Source of the DNA: Alphaproteobacteria bacterium
GTDB taxonomy: Bacteria; Pseudomonadota; Alphaproteobacteria; Rhodobacterales; Rhodobacteraceae
DNA length: 64,000 bases
Assembly (NCBI GenBank): GCA_009908505.1
Contig: JAAAPD010000067.1
Coordinates: 124,001 to 188,000, forward strand
Direction: 5' to 3'
Every line of letters begins with the position of its first letter. The first letter of the stretch is position 1. Below are positions 1 to 8,404 of this stretch, piece after piece. The notes beneath the pieces were generated by a model. It saw only the letters and a program-made list of their open reading frames with translations. It was not told the origin of the DNA and ran no database searches. Position numbers and translations under genes: made by a program.

Positions 1-61
1 CCTGGAAAGCAACGAACGTACCCACGAGGACACCCACTTCAACGGATTGGAGAGCCGATAA
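1..61 (+). CDS. ccoG: CcoG (FixG) C-terminal end, 5' truncated
   Basis: Only the last 19 sense codons are present, ending in a TAA that overlaps the next ATG (TAATG). The tail reads ...THFNGLESR. The assignment rests on position: directly upstream of fixH, ccoI and ccoS, where ccoG/fixG lies in the conserved cbb3 oxidase assembly operon. CcoG is a membrane-bound iron-sulfur protein involved in copper supply to cbb3 cytochrome oxidase. The fragment itself carries no diagnostic motif, so the call is contextual. Confidence 0.6.
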   Translation, partial: LESNERTHEDTHFNGLESR

Positions 62-507
62 TGGTCATCACCGGACGCAAATTCTTCCTGATCTTCGCGG
101 GCGCCTTCGCGGTCATCATCACGGTCAACCTGTTCCTCGCCTTTTCGGCGGTGCGCACCTTTCCCGGGCTGGAAGTCAAGAATTCCTACGTTGCCAGCCA
201 GAATTGGGACGAGGAGCGTGCGGCCCAGCTTGCCCTGGACTGGACGGTTGACGCCGTCGTGCGGGACGAGATCCTGACGCTTACGATCACCGATGGTGCG
301 GGCGCCCCGGTCGAAGTGCAAAGCCTCGACGGCATTTTCGGCCGCGCCACCTCGGTCCGCGATGACCAGGTGCCGGCCTTCGAATTCACCGGAACGGACT
401 ATGTCGCCCCCGTTGAGACATCGGGCGGCAACTGGAACCTGCGGCTCGAAGCGATCGCCCCCGACGGGACCGAATTCAAACAGCGGATCGTGGTTCTGGT
501 GGATTGA
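61..507 (+). CDS. fixH: FixH family cbb3 oxidase assembly protein
   Basis: A 148-residue protein with one N-terminal membrane segment (about residues 8-30) followed by a periplasmic beta-rich domain, the layout of FixH/CcoH. CcoH is needed for assembly or stability of cbb3-type cytochrome c oxidase. The ATG overlaps the ccoG stop (TAATG) and the TGA overlaps the ccoI start (TGATG), so translation is probably coupled through the operon. Length is normal for the family. The oxidase structural genes ccoNOQP would be expected upstream, outside the window. Confidence 0.88.
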   Translation: MVITGRKFFLIFAGAFAVIITVNLFLAFSAVRTFPGLEVKNSYVASQNWDEERAAQLALDWTVDAVVRDEILTLTITDGAGAPVEVQSLDGIFGRATSVRDDQVPAFEFTGTDYVAPVETSGGNWNLRLEAIAPDGTEFKQRIVVLVD

Positions 508-2699
508 TGTCGACAACGGATTTCGAAACAGGGGCCGCCGCCTGTCCTGGCTGTTCCATGGCCAGCGTCGCCGCGCAGCATGCGCGGCGGCAGGCCGACG
601 ATCAGGATGAAACCATCCTTGTGTCCCTGCCGACGATCCATTGCGCCGCCTGTATCAACACCGTCGAGCAAGGGCTGCTTGCGCTGCCCCATGTCAAGGA
701 CGCCCGCGTCAACCTGACCCGCAAGCGCGCCACGGTTCATGCCGATCCCGGCACCGACCCCGCCGATATCGTCACCGATGTCGAGCGTTTGGGCTACGAG
801 GCGCATCTTCTTGATGCCGCCACCCTGTCGGGGGATGCGGCGGACCGCGCCGGGCGCGACCTTCTGATGCGCCTTGCCGTGGCCGGTTTCGCCTCGATGA
901 ACGTGATGCTGCTCAGCGTTGCGGTCTGGTCGGGGGCCGAGGGCGCCACCCGCGACCTTTTCCACTGGATATCCGCCGCCATCGTCATGCCCGCCGTGGC
1001 GTTTTCCGCGCAGCCCTTCTTTCGCAATGCCTGGACCGCGCTAAGGGCCGGGCATCTGAACATGGACGTGCCGATTTCCCTGGCGATCCTGCTGGCGCTC
1101 GTCACCTCGCTTTGGGAAACGTCGCTGTCGGGTGAGCACGCCTATTTCGACGCGGCTATGGCGCTGACCTTCTTCCTTCTGACAGGGCGTTACCTGGACC
1201 ACCGGACCCGGTCTGTCGCACGTTCCGCCGCGCGTGAACTGGCCGCGCTGGAGGTGCCCAAGGCCTGGCGCGTCGGCTCCGATGGGGATGAAAAGGTGGA
1301 TGTTTCGACGCTTTCCGTGGGCGACCATGTCCGCGTCCATCCAGGGGCGCGCATGCCCGTGGACGGCGAGATCGCCGAGGGCACGTCGGAACTCGACCGG
1401 TCCCTTCTGACCGGTGAGACCGTGCCGGTCTATGTCGAACCCGGCCGCCCGGTCAGCGCGGGCGAGGTCAACCTGACCGGTCCGCTGGTGATCCGCGCCA
1501 CGGCGGTGGGGCGCGATACCTCGCTTCATCGCATGGCTGACCTTGTTGCCATCGCCGAATCCGGGCGGTCGCGCTACACCTCGCTGGCCGACAAGGCGGC
1601 CAAGCTCTATGCGCCCGGCGTGCATATCCTGTCGGCCTTGGCCTTCGTGGGGTGGTTGCTCTATTCCGGCGACCTGCGCGTGGCATTGAACATCGCCGCC
1701 GCCGTTCTGATCATCACCTGTCCCTGCGCCCTCGGGCTGGCCGTTCCGGCGGTGACGACCGCCGCCTCGGGCCGGCTGTTCCGGCACGGGTTATTGATCA
1801 AGAACGCGACCGCGCTGGAACGCCTGGCCCAGGTCGACACGGTCGTTTTCGACAAGACCGGCACCCTCACCGCGGGCACACCGGTTCTGACCAACCTTGA
1901 CGCGATGCCGCCCCACGACCTTCAAATCGCCTTGGCGCTTGCCGAAGGCTCTGCCCATCCGCTGTCCAAGGCGCTGGCCCTGGCGGCGCGCGATGCCGGC
2001 GTCACCCCGGCGGAGGTTATCGACATCACGGAAGTCCCCGGTCACGGCACCGAAGGCACTTGGCAGGGCCGCACGGTGCGCCTCGGCCGGGCCGCATGGG
2101 TCGAAGGCGGCGCCAGCGCGCAAACCGCCGCCTGGCTGCGCGTGGGCGACGACGCCCCCCGCCCCTTCTTGTTCAGCGATCGTCTTCGTGATGGCGCGGC
2201 CGAGACCGTGGCGGCGCTCAAGCAAAGCGGCCTGCGCGTTCTCCTGATGTCAGGCGACAGCTCGCAAGCGGTGGGATCGCTGGCCGAGACCCTTGGCATC
2301 GACGATTGGACCGCCGAGGCGCTGCCCGCCGACAAGGCCGCCCGGATCGAGGCGCTGCACGCCGACGGCGCCAAGGTTTTGATGGTGGGTGACGGGCTGA
2401 ACGATACGGCCGCGCTGACCGCCGCCCATGCGTCGATTTCCCCCGCGTCGGCTTTGGACGCGGCGCGCGTGGCCTCGGATATCGTGCTGCTGGGCTCGAC
2501 CCTCGCCCCCCTGCCCGAGGCTGTCCGAACGGCCGGGCGTAGCATGCGCCGCATCCGGGAAAACTTCACTGTCGCCACCTGGTACAATATCATCGCGGTG
2601 CCGCTTGCTGTGGCGGGCCTGTGTTCGCCCCTGATCGCGGCCCTGGCGATGTCGGCCAGTTCGATCACGGTGTCCCTCAATGCGCTGCGCGTGAGGTAG
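507..2699 (+). CDS. ccoI: CcoI/FixI copper-translocating P1B-type ATPase
   Basis: A 730-residue heavy-metal P-type ATPase that exports copper for cbb3 oxidase maturation. Visible features: an N-terminal C13-x2-C16 pair, an HMA domain with C46-A-A-C49, the transmembrane CPC motif (C405-P-C407), the phosphorylation site DKTGT from D449, LTGET near 301, the HP dipeptide near 484, and GDGLND at 628-633. I start at the ATG at 507, which overlaps the fixH TGA, rather than the in-frame TTG at 504. It sits between fixH and ccoS, which separates it from general CopA exporters. Confidence 0.94.
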   Translation: MSTTDFETGAAACPGCSMASVAAQHARRQADDQDETILVSLPTIHCAACINTVEQGLLALPHVKDARVNLTRKRATVHADPGTDPADIVTDVERLGYEAHLLDAATLSGDAADRAGRDLLMRLAVAGFASMNVMLLSVAVWSGAEGATRDLFHWISAAIVMPAVAFSAQPFFRNAWTALRAGHLNMDVPISLAILLALVTSLWETSLSGEHAYFDAAMALTFFLLTGRYLDHRTRSVARSAARELAALEVPKAWRVGSDGDEKVDVSTLSVGDHVRVHPGARMPVDGEIAEGTSELDRSLLTGETVPVYVEPGRPVSAGEVNLTGPLVIRATAVGRDTSLHRMADLVAIAESGRSRYTSLADKAAKLYAPGVHILSALAFVGWLLYSGDLRVALNIAAAVLIITCPCALGLAVPAVTTAASGRLFRHGLLIKNATALERLAQVDTVVFDKTGTLTAGTPVLTNLDAMPPHDLQIALALAEGSAHPLSKALALAARDAGVTPAEVIDITEVPGHGTEGTWQGRTVRLGRAAWVEGGASAQTAAWLRVGDDAPRPFLFSDRLRDGAAETVAALKQSGLRVLLMSGDSSQAVGSLAETLGIDDWTAEALPADKAARIEALHADGAKVLMVGDGLNDTAALTAAHASISPASALDAARVASDIVLLGSTLAPLPEAVRTAGRSMRRIRENFTVATWYNIIAVPLAVAGLCSPLIAALAMSASSITVSLNALRVR

Positions 2700-2701
2700 A
2701 G

Positions 2702-2878
2702 ATGGAAGTCCTGTCATTTCTGATTCCGATCTCGCTGTTTCTTGGGGTGGTCGGGCTCGTGGCCTTTGTCTGGACGGTGCGCAGCAACCAGTATGATGAC
2801 CCCGAGGGCGACGCCCGCCGGATTCTGTCGGATACCTACGACGACCACCCCGCAGAGGACGACCCGACCGACCGATAG
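2702..2878 (+). CDS. ccoS: CcoS cbb3 oxidase maturation protein
   Basis: A 58-residue protein with one N-terminal hydrophobic segment (about residues 4-24), followed by WTVRSNQYDDPEGDARRIL and an acidic tail. The N/D-QYDDPEGDA block after a single membrane helix is typical of CcoS/FixS, required for cofactor insertion into cbb3 oxidase. The ATG lies 2 nt after the ccoI stop. It ends 1 nt before the stop of the convergent LacI gene, with no room for a dedicated terminator. Confidence 0.92.
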   Translation: MEVLSFLIPISLFLGVVGLVAFVWTVRSNQYDDPEGDARRILSDTYDDHPAEDDPTDR

Positions 2879-2879
2879 G

Positions 2880-3908
2880 TCACGCCGCGCCGCGCGGACC
2901 CCGAAGGACATGCGAGTCGCGCAGGACGAGCGGGCATTCCATGCGTTCGACGACAGTGGGTCCGCTAGACGATGCGACCAGAGATTCCACGCACCATTGG
3001 CCCATTTCGCGGTGAGGCAGCAGAACCGTGGACAGCGGCGGCGACAGGTGCTGGGCGACTTCCTGGTCGTCATAGCCCATGACAGCAACGGTTTCGCCTG
3101 GACATTCCCCGAGCTCCTTGAGCGCCTCGTAGCAGCCCACCGCCATCAGGTCGTTGGCGCAGAAGATCGCATCGGGGCGCCGGTCCTGTGACATCAGCTT
3201 GAGGGTGGCGAGCCGACCGCCGGAGGGCAGGAAGTTCCCCTCGACGATCAGCGACGGGTCCACCGGGATGCCCGCCGCGCGCAGGGCCCTTTCGTAGCCT
3301 TCCATGCGCTGGTCCGACGCCTCCATCCAGGGCTCGCCCGAGATGAAGGCGATCCGCTTGTGCCCCTCGGCGATCAGTGCGGCGGTCGCGACCTCTCCTC
3401 CGCGCCGTTCGGCCGGGACGATCGACCCGAATTGGCCATCGGGGTCGTAACAATTGAGAAGCACCGCGCGATGCCGCGCCAGCCCGTCGGGTGGCGCCAA
3501 CGCACGGGTCAGAATCGACCCGTAGATCACCCCGATGGCGTTGTCCCCGGCCCATTTCTTGAGGACCGCCGCCTCGTAGGCGGCATCGCCACCGGTCATC
3601 ACGACCTCAAGCAGGATGTTGCGCTTCCAGGCCTCTTCCTGCGCGCCCTCGATCGAGATCGCGGCGAAGGGACTGGTGGCGATTTCGTCCATGACCAGGC
3701 CGATCACACCTTGGCCCGCCGCCTTGGGCGGACGCCCCGCGCCGCGCGGGCGATAGCCCAGCTCCTCGACCGCGTTCATCACCCTTTTGCGGGTGTCGCG
3801 GCTGATGCGCATGTCTTCCAGACCATTGAGGACAAAAGACACCGTCGACTGCGAAACCCCGGCCCGCAACGCGACATCTTTCATCGTAATCCGGTTTTTC
3901 CTTTGCAT
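2880..3908 (-). CDS. LacI-family transcriptional regulator
   Basis: A 342-residue LacI/GalR repressor. Residues 5-60 hold the DNA-binding domain with the helix ITMKDVALRAGVSQSTVSFV. A periplasmic-binding-protein-like effector domain fills the rest, with the C-terminal FCANDLMAVGCYEAL and MGYDDQEVAQHL blocks. I take the ATG at 3908 rather than a TTG eight codons upstream because it starts next to the HTH. It is divergent from a sugar ABC importer, and the palindrome in the shared gap is its likely operator. It probably senses a sugar or the imported oligosaccharide; the effector cannot be read from sequence. Confidence 0.93.
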   Translation of the reverse strand: MQRKNRITMKDVALRAGVSQSTVSFVLNGLEDMRISRDTRKRVMNAVEELGYRPRGAGRPPKAAGQGVIGLVMDEIATSPFAAISIEGAQEEAWKRNILLEVVMTGGDAAYEAAVLKKWAGDNAIGVIYGSILTRALAPPDGLARHRAVLLNCYDPDGQFGSIVPAERRGGEVATAALIAEGHKRIAFISGEPWMEASDQRMEGYERALRAAGIPVDPSLIVEGNFLPSGGRLATLKLMSQDRRPDAIFCANDLMAVGCYEALKELGECPGETVAVMGYDDQEVAQHLSPPLSTVLLPHREMGQWCVESLVASSSGPTVVERMECPLVLRDSHVLRGPRGAA

Positions 3909-3942
3909 TTTCAGGGCTTTCCGCCGGATCAAAACAAGGATT

Positions 3943-3978
3943 TTGCAATGCTAAATAATATTGCTAATATTTTTAGCA
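3943..3978 (+). promoter_or_regulatory. Promoter with overlapping LacI-type operator for the sugar importer
   Basis: A 17 bp inverted repeat TGCTAATATTTTTAGCA (3962-3978, arms TGCTAA/TTAGCA) lies in the gap between the LacI gene and the importer. A third TGCTAA copy is at 3949-3954. A possible promoter TTGCAA (3943-3948), 16 bp, TAATAT (3965-3970) would have its -10 inside the palindrome, the position expected for a repressor operator. A strong Shine-Dalgarno (AGGGAGGAG, from 4001) precedes the permease ATG. Binding by the adjacent LacI protein is inferred. Confidence 0.6.
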
Positions 3979-4012
3979 CAAGAAGATTCGCATCCGGATC
4001 AGGGAGGAGACG

Positions 4013-5101
4013 ATGCGACAGGGCCGCAGAACCTATCTAGGCCAACAGCAATCCGCCTGGTTGCTGCTTGCGCCGTTCCTGGTGACCTATGCCCTGTTTC
4101 TCGTCTATCCGTTCTTCCGCGGCATCTGGATCAGCCTGCATGACTGGAACCTGTTGGCCGTGGCCTTCAACCCCGACGCCAAGGACTTCATCGGTCTGCG
4201 CAACTATGAACGTGTCATGTGGGGCCGGAACATCGAATGGGGCTTTGCCGCCCCGCTCCTGCAAGGTCTGGGTTTGATCGGCCTTGCCCTCACCGCCTTC
4301 CTTCATCGGACGAACCGGCTGAGCCGTTTCAATACGATCGCCCTTGGCGTCGTGTCGCTGCTCTTGCTTGTCCTCCCCGGTTTTCATCCCGGTGAAGGGG
4401 GGCGGTGGTATGATCGCCGGTTCTGGCCCACTGTCGGCAACACGGTGCTCTTCGTGGGCCTGACCGTGCCGGGGGTAACAATTTCCGCCCTTCTTCTGGC
4501 GGCGGGAATGAATCGCGAAACGCGGGCCATGGGCATTCTGCGGACGCTGTTCTTTCTGTCGCAGGTCCTGTCGGTCACGGTCGTGACCCTGATCTGGCAG
4601 ATCATGTTCTCGCCCCGGCAGGGCCTGATCGCCAACATCACCGAGGTCGCGGGCGGCACGCCGATCAACTGGCTGACCGATCAGCAATTCGCCATGGCCG
4701 CCATCGTGATCGCCACGATCTGGTGGTCGCTGGGGATCGCCATGATCCTGTTCCTGGCCGGGCTTCAGGACATCTCGTCCGAGATCTACGAGGCCGCCGC
4801 GCTGGACAATGCCCGCGGTGCGCGGGCCTTCTGGTTCATTACGCTTCCGAACCTGCGGCGCACGATCACGCTGGTCGTAGTGCTGCAGATCATCCTGCAT
4901 TTCCAGGTTTTCGGGCAATCCCACCTCATGACCCAGGGCGGGCCGAACGACACCACCCAAGTCCTGGTGCGCTACATCTATCAGACCGGGTTCCGCGACA
5001 GCGAACTGGGCCGGGCCAGCGCGATGGCCGTCTTCCTCTTCGTCATCATGGGGGGCTTTTCGGTGATCCAGTTCATCATCGGCCGGGAGAAGGACGAATG
5101 A
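4013..5101 (+). CDS. Sugar ABC transporter permease (MalF-type)
   Basis: A 362-residue inner-membrane permease of the carbohydrate uptake type 1 class. It has several hydrophobic segments and the cytoplasmic EAA loop EAAALDNARGARAFWFITLP (about residues 260-280) that docks onto the ATPase. An additional hydrophobic hairpin near residues 80-130 recalls the larger MalF-like partner. The stop overlaps the second permease start (ATGA). It probably works with the permease and binding protein that follow. No ATPase gene is present in this operon. The substrate is unknown; the co-transcribed glycosidase suggests an oligosaccharide. Confidence 0.92.
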   Translation: MRQGRRTYLGQQQSAWLLLAPFLVTYALFLVYPFFRGIWISLHDWNLLAVAFNPDAKDFIGLRNYERVMWGRNIEWGFAAPLLQGLGLIGLALTAFLHRTNRLSRFNTIALGVVSLLLLVLPGFHPGEGGRWYDRRFWPTVGNTVLFVGLTVPGVTISALLLAAGMNRETRAMGILRTLFFLSQVLSVTVVTLIWQIMFSPRQGLIANITEVAGGTPINWLTDQQFAMAAIVIATIWWSLGIAMILFLAGLQDISSEIYEAAALDNARGARAFWFITLPNLRRTITLVVVLQIILHFQVFGQSHLMTQGGPNDTTQVLVRYIYQTGFRDSELGRASAMAVFLFVIMGGFSVIQFIIGREKDE

Positions 5102-5931
5102 ACCGCGGATATTACTGGCTTGTCATCGCGCTTTCGATCCCGGCCTTCTTCTGGCTGGTGCCGACGCTCTGGATGGTGTCGTTGTCGTTCCAGCCCAACG
5201 ACGTGCTGGCACGCACGACCTCGAGCACGGCCTTCGGGCTGGTGCCCATACCGTTCACTGTCGACAATTACGCGGCGCTGTTCACCTTCGGGCAAACGCC
5301 GTGGTGGTTCCTGAATTCGCTGATTGTCTCGCTGGGCATGACGCTGGGCGTCCTGGCGGTTTCGACAACGGCAGGCTACGCCCTGGCGCGGCTCGATTTC
5401 CCGTTCAGGCGGACCATCGTGGCGATCTGCCTCGTAGGGCTGATGGTGCCTGAACAGGCGGTCTTCATCCCGCTTTACACCATGTTCGCCGATTTCGGCT
5501 GGCACAACAGTTATCACGCGCTGATCCTGCCACGCATGGCGGTGCCGATCGGGGTCTTCCTGATGCTGCAATTCTTCCGCGCCATCCCCCGGGACATCGA
5601 AGAGGCCGCGCGGCTGGACGGGGTCGGCTGGCTGCGTATCTTCTGGTACATCATGCTGCCGCTGGCGCGGCCGGCGATGATGACGCTGGCGATCCTGACA
5701 TTCCTTTACGCCTGGAACGACTATCTCTGGCCGCTGGTGAGTGCTCAGCAGCGAGAATACTTCACGATCACGCTGGGGCTGGCGTCGATCCAATCCAACT
5801 TCGCGCAATCGGAAGGACTGGGCCGGGTCATGGCCTCGGGCGTCATCGCCTCGCTTCCGGTCGTCATCCTGTTCCTGATCTTCCAGCGCTACGTGGTGCA
5901 AGCCATGACCGCTGGCGGGTCCAAGGGCTGA
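5098..5931 (+). CDS. Sugar ABC transporter permease (MalG-type)
   Basis: A 277-residue permease with about six membrane helices and the EAA motif EEAARLDGVGWLRIFWYIML, followed by the WNDYLWPL block common in MalG-like proteins. The start is the ATG at 5098, overlapping the upstream permease stop by 4 nt; the open frame extends further upstream only as a shadow of the first permease. It forms the heterodimeric channel with the preceding gene product. The binding protein starts 24 nt downstream behind a good GGAGG ribosome site. Confidence 0.93.
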   Translation: MNRGYYWLVIALSIPAFFWLVPTLWMVSLSFQPNDVLARTTSSTAFGLVPIPFTVDNYAALFTFGQTPWWFLNSLIVSLGMTLGVLAVSTTAGYALARLDFPFRRTIVAICLVGLMVPEQAVFIPLYTMFADFGWHNSYHALILPRMAVPIGVFLMLQFFRAIPRDIEEAARLDGVGWLRIFWYIMLPLARPAMMTLAILTFLYAWNDYLWPLVSAQQREYFTITLGLASIQSNFAQSEGLGRVMASGVIASLPVVILFLIFQRYVVQAMTAGGSKG

Positions 5932-5955
5932 ACCGCACATCACAGGGAGGAAACC

Positions 5956-7230
5956 ATGAAACATGTGCTACTGACCGCGGCCGCCGCCGCATCCCTCGCC
6001 AGCGCCGCCCCGGCGCAGGAGGTGACCCTCGCCCGCTTCTTCGGCGCCTGCGAGGATGCCGGGACCGACACCACCAGCAGCGTCGGCGAACCCTGCATCA
6101 TCCAGTCGATCATCAATGCCGCCAGCGCCGAGATCGACGGCGTCACGGTCAACACCCTGCCCACGGACTGGGGCAACTACTACGACCAGATCAAGGCGGC
6201 CTTCGCCGGCGGCACACCACCGGACGTGTTCGTGATGCACCGTCACCGCATCCCGGAATTCGCCGGGCTTGGCGCGCTGGCCGAAATCACCGGCGATCTG
6301 GAAGCGGCAGGCATCGACCCCGCCGACTGGTCCGAAAACGCGCTGGAGGCCGTCAGCTACGAGGGCGGCATCTACGGCGTGCCGATGGATTTCCATGCCA
6401 ACCTCTGGCACGTCAACATGGACCTGATGGCCGAGGCCGGGCTGGTCGAGGATGGCGCACCCATCCTGCCCTCATCCCCCGAAGAGCTGATGGAACATGC
6501 CCAGATGGTCAAGGACGCCACCGGGCAGGATTACCTGGCCGCGGACTTTGCCCAGTTTCCGATCGGCGTGCGCCTGGTTCTGGCCCTGATGTGGCAGCAG
6601 GACGCCAACATCTTCTCCGAGGACGGCACCGCCACCATCGACACCGAGGCGGGCACCAACGCGGTAGGCGCGATCACCCAGTTGTTCGACGCCGGGCTTG
6701 CCAACCCACAGCTGAACTATGCCGACAGCCAGCAGGCCTTCCTCAATGGCGAGGCCGCGGTTCTGGTCAACGGCACCTGGGTTGTGGATTTTTACGATGC
6801 CGAGGCCGCCAAGGAAGAGGTCGGGCTGGACAGCTACTATGCCGCAGACTTCCCGACGCTGTTCGAAACCGGCGCGACCTGGGCCGACAGCCACATGTGG
6901 GCGCTGCCCTCGACGATCGACGGCGAAACGCGCGACGCAGCGATGCAGGTCCTGGCCTTCATCAATGACCACAATATCGACTGGGCCCGCACCGGGCACA
7001 TGGCCGTCCGCAAGTCCGTTGTCGAAAGCGACGCCTACCAGTCGCTGCCGCATCGTGACGAATACGCGGTCACCGCGTCCATCGCCAAGGACACGCCCCC
7101 GTCCGAGCGCTACGGCGCCATTCAGGACGTGCTCAACCGCGAACTGCAGGCGATCTGGCTGACCGACAAGCCGGTCGAGGCCGCCCTGTCCGACGCGGAA
7201 TTGGAAGTCCAGGACCTGCTGGACCGCTGA
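5956..7230 (+). CDS. Sugar ABC transporter substrate-binding protein
   Basis: A 424-residue extracellular solute-binding protein. Residues 1-20 form a Sec signal peptide with cleavage expected after ASAAPAQ. The mature part shows family-1 solute-binding features (YYDQIKAAFAGGTPPDVFVMH, an internal YGVPMDFHANLWHVN block). Two cysteines near the mature N terminus could form a disulfide. It delivers an unidentified sugar to the preceding permeases. A strong hairpin terminator follows, so the downstream glycosidase may be expressed at a lower level by read-through. Confidence 0.92.
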   Translation: MKHVLLTAAAAASLASAAPAQEVTLARFFGACEDAGTDTTSSVGEPCIIQSIINAASAEIDGVTVNTLPTDWGNYYDQIKAAFAGGTPPDVFVMHRHRIPEFAGLGALAEITGDLEAAGIDPADWSENALEAVSYEGGIYGVPMDFHANLWHVNMDLMAEAGLVEDGAPILPSSPEELMEHAQMVKDATGQDYLAADFAQFPIGVRLVLALMWQQDANIFSEDGTATIDTEAGTNAVGAITQLFDAGLANPQLNYADSQQAFLNGEAAVLVNGTWVVDFYDAEAAKEEVGLDSYYAADFPTLFETGATWADSHMWALPSTIDGETRDAAMQVLAFINDHNIDWARTGHMAVRKSVVESDAYQSLPHRDEYAVTASIAKDTPPSERYGAIQDVLNRELQAIWLTDKPVEAALSDAELEVQDLLDR

Positions 7231-7244
7231 ACCAAGGCCTCAAA

Positions 7245-7276
7245 GGCCCCGCCTGTCGACCGGCGGGGCCTTCTTG
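7245..7276 (+). terminator. Rho-independent terminator after the binding-protein gene
   Basis: A 9 bp perfect GC-rich stem (GGCCCCGCC at 7245-7253, GGCGGGGCC at 7262-7270) with an 8 nt loop is followed by TTCTTGT. It lies in the 66 nt between the binding protein and the glycosidase. Such a hairpin usually ends or attenuates transcription and would favour the binding-protein transcript over the gene downstream. Confidence 0.75.
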
Positions 7277-7296
7277 TATCCCGAACGGAACCTGAA

Positions 7297-8370
7297 ATGG
7301 ACCGCTGGAGCGAAAACCGCGCCAAGGACTGGTGGCAAGCACGCGCCTGGGTGTGCGGCGTGAACTTCCTGCCCTCGACCGCCGTCAATTTTATCGAGAT
7401 GTGGCACCCCGATACCTTCGATGCGCAAACCATCGACCTGGAATTGGGCTGGGCGGGCGAGATCGGATTCAACGCGGTGCGCGTCAATCTGCCATTTCAA
7501 GGCTGGCTTCATGACCGCGACGGGCTGATCGCGCGGCTGGACGACTTCATGCGTATTGCAAAAGGACATGGGCTCGATACGGTGCCCTGCCTGTTCGACG
7601 ATTGCGGGTTCGGTGGCACCGAACCGGTCTGGGGTCGACAGCCAGACCCGGTGCCGGGCATCCACAACAGTCGCGCGATAGCGTCACCCGGCCGCGCAGT
7701 CGTAATGTCCGGGACCTGGAACGGCAAACTGGAGGCCTATGTCCGCGAAATAGTGCGCAGCTTTCGCAGCGATCCGCGCGTGCTGTTCTGGGATCTCTAC
7801 AACGAACCCGGCAACCGCATGGATTTCTCCGAAAAGAGCTACGAAAGCTATGATCAGGCGCTGGAAGGCCACGCCCTGGAGCTGATGGAAAACTGTTTTG
7901 CCTGGGCACGCATGGAAGACCCCGCGGCACCGCTGACCGTAGCAGCCTGGACCACCCCCATGCCCGAGGACGACGCCCATCCCTACCAGACCGCGATCGA
8001 CCGCAGCGCCTTGCTGCATTCCGACATCATAACCTTTCACGCCTATTGGAACCGCAAACGAGTCGGTCAATTCATCGACTACCTGGAGGTGCTGAACCGG
8101 CCCATCCTGTGCACCGAATGGATGGCCCGGGCCGTCGACAGCCGCATCTCGGACCAGTTGGAGATGTTCCACGACCGCGGCGTGGGCTGTTTTCAATGGG
8201 GTCTGGTCAAAGGGCGCACCCAGACCTGGCTGCCCTGGCCCGACGACCTGGTGCGCGCGCATGGCGGGGAACCCGACCGGGATGTCTGGTTTCACGATCT
8301 GCTGCACGAGGACGGATCGCCCTATGACCCGTCAGAAGTCGAAACAATCCGCGACCTGACCAAGGCCTGA
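7297..8370 (+). CDS. GH5-like (cellulase-family) glycoside hydrolase
   Basis: A 357-residue TIM-barrel glycosidase without a signal peptide, so cytoplasmic. FWDLYNEPGN places the probable acid/base at E170 and LCTEWMAR the probable nucleophile at E274, at the ends of beta-strands 4 and 7 as in clan GH-A. It would hydrolyse the sugar brought in by the upstream importer. The exact GH family and specificity cannot be settled by eye. The gene runs toward the convergent type I secretion operon, leaving 34 nt between stops. Confidence 0.82.
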   Translation: MDRWSENRAKDWWQARAWVCGVNFLPSTAVNFIEMWHPDTFDAQTIDLELGWAGEIGFNAVRVNLPFQGWLHDRDGLIARLDDFMRIAKGHGLDTVPCLFDDCGFGGTEPVWGRQPDPVPGIHNSRAIASPGRAVVMSGTWNGKLEAYVREIVRSFRSDPRVLFWDLYNEPGNRMDFSEKSYESYDQALEGHALELMENCFAWARMEDPAAPLTVAAWTTPMPEDDAHPYQTAIDRSALLHSDIITFHAYWNRKRVGQFIDYLEVLNRPILCTEWMARAVDSRISDQLEMFHDRGVGCFQWGLVKGRTQTWLPWPDDLVRAHGGEPDRDVWFHDLLHEDGSPYDPSEVETIRDLTKA

Positions 8371-8404
8371 CCTGGTCGCGCACGGCTGAAACCGCGACGG
8401 TCGG

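Noticed and set aside
4037-4960. A 307-codon minus-strand frame opposite the first permease
   Set aside because: Shadow of a clear permease gene. Other long antisense frames (for example 1041-1787, 4981-5964, 56154-57977) were rejected for the same reason.
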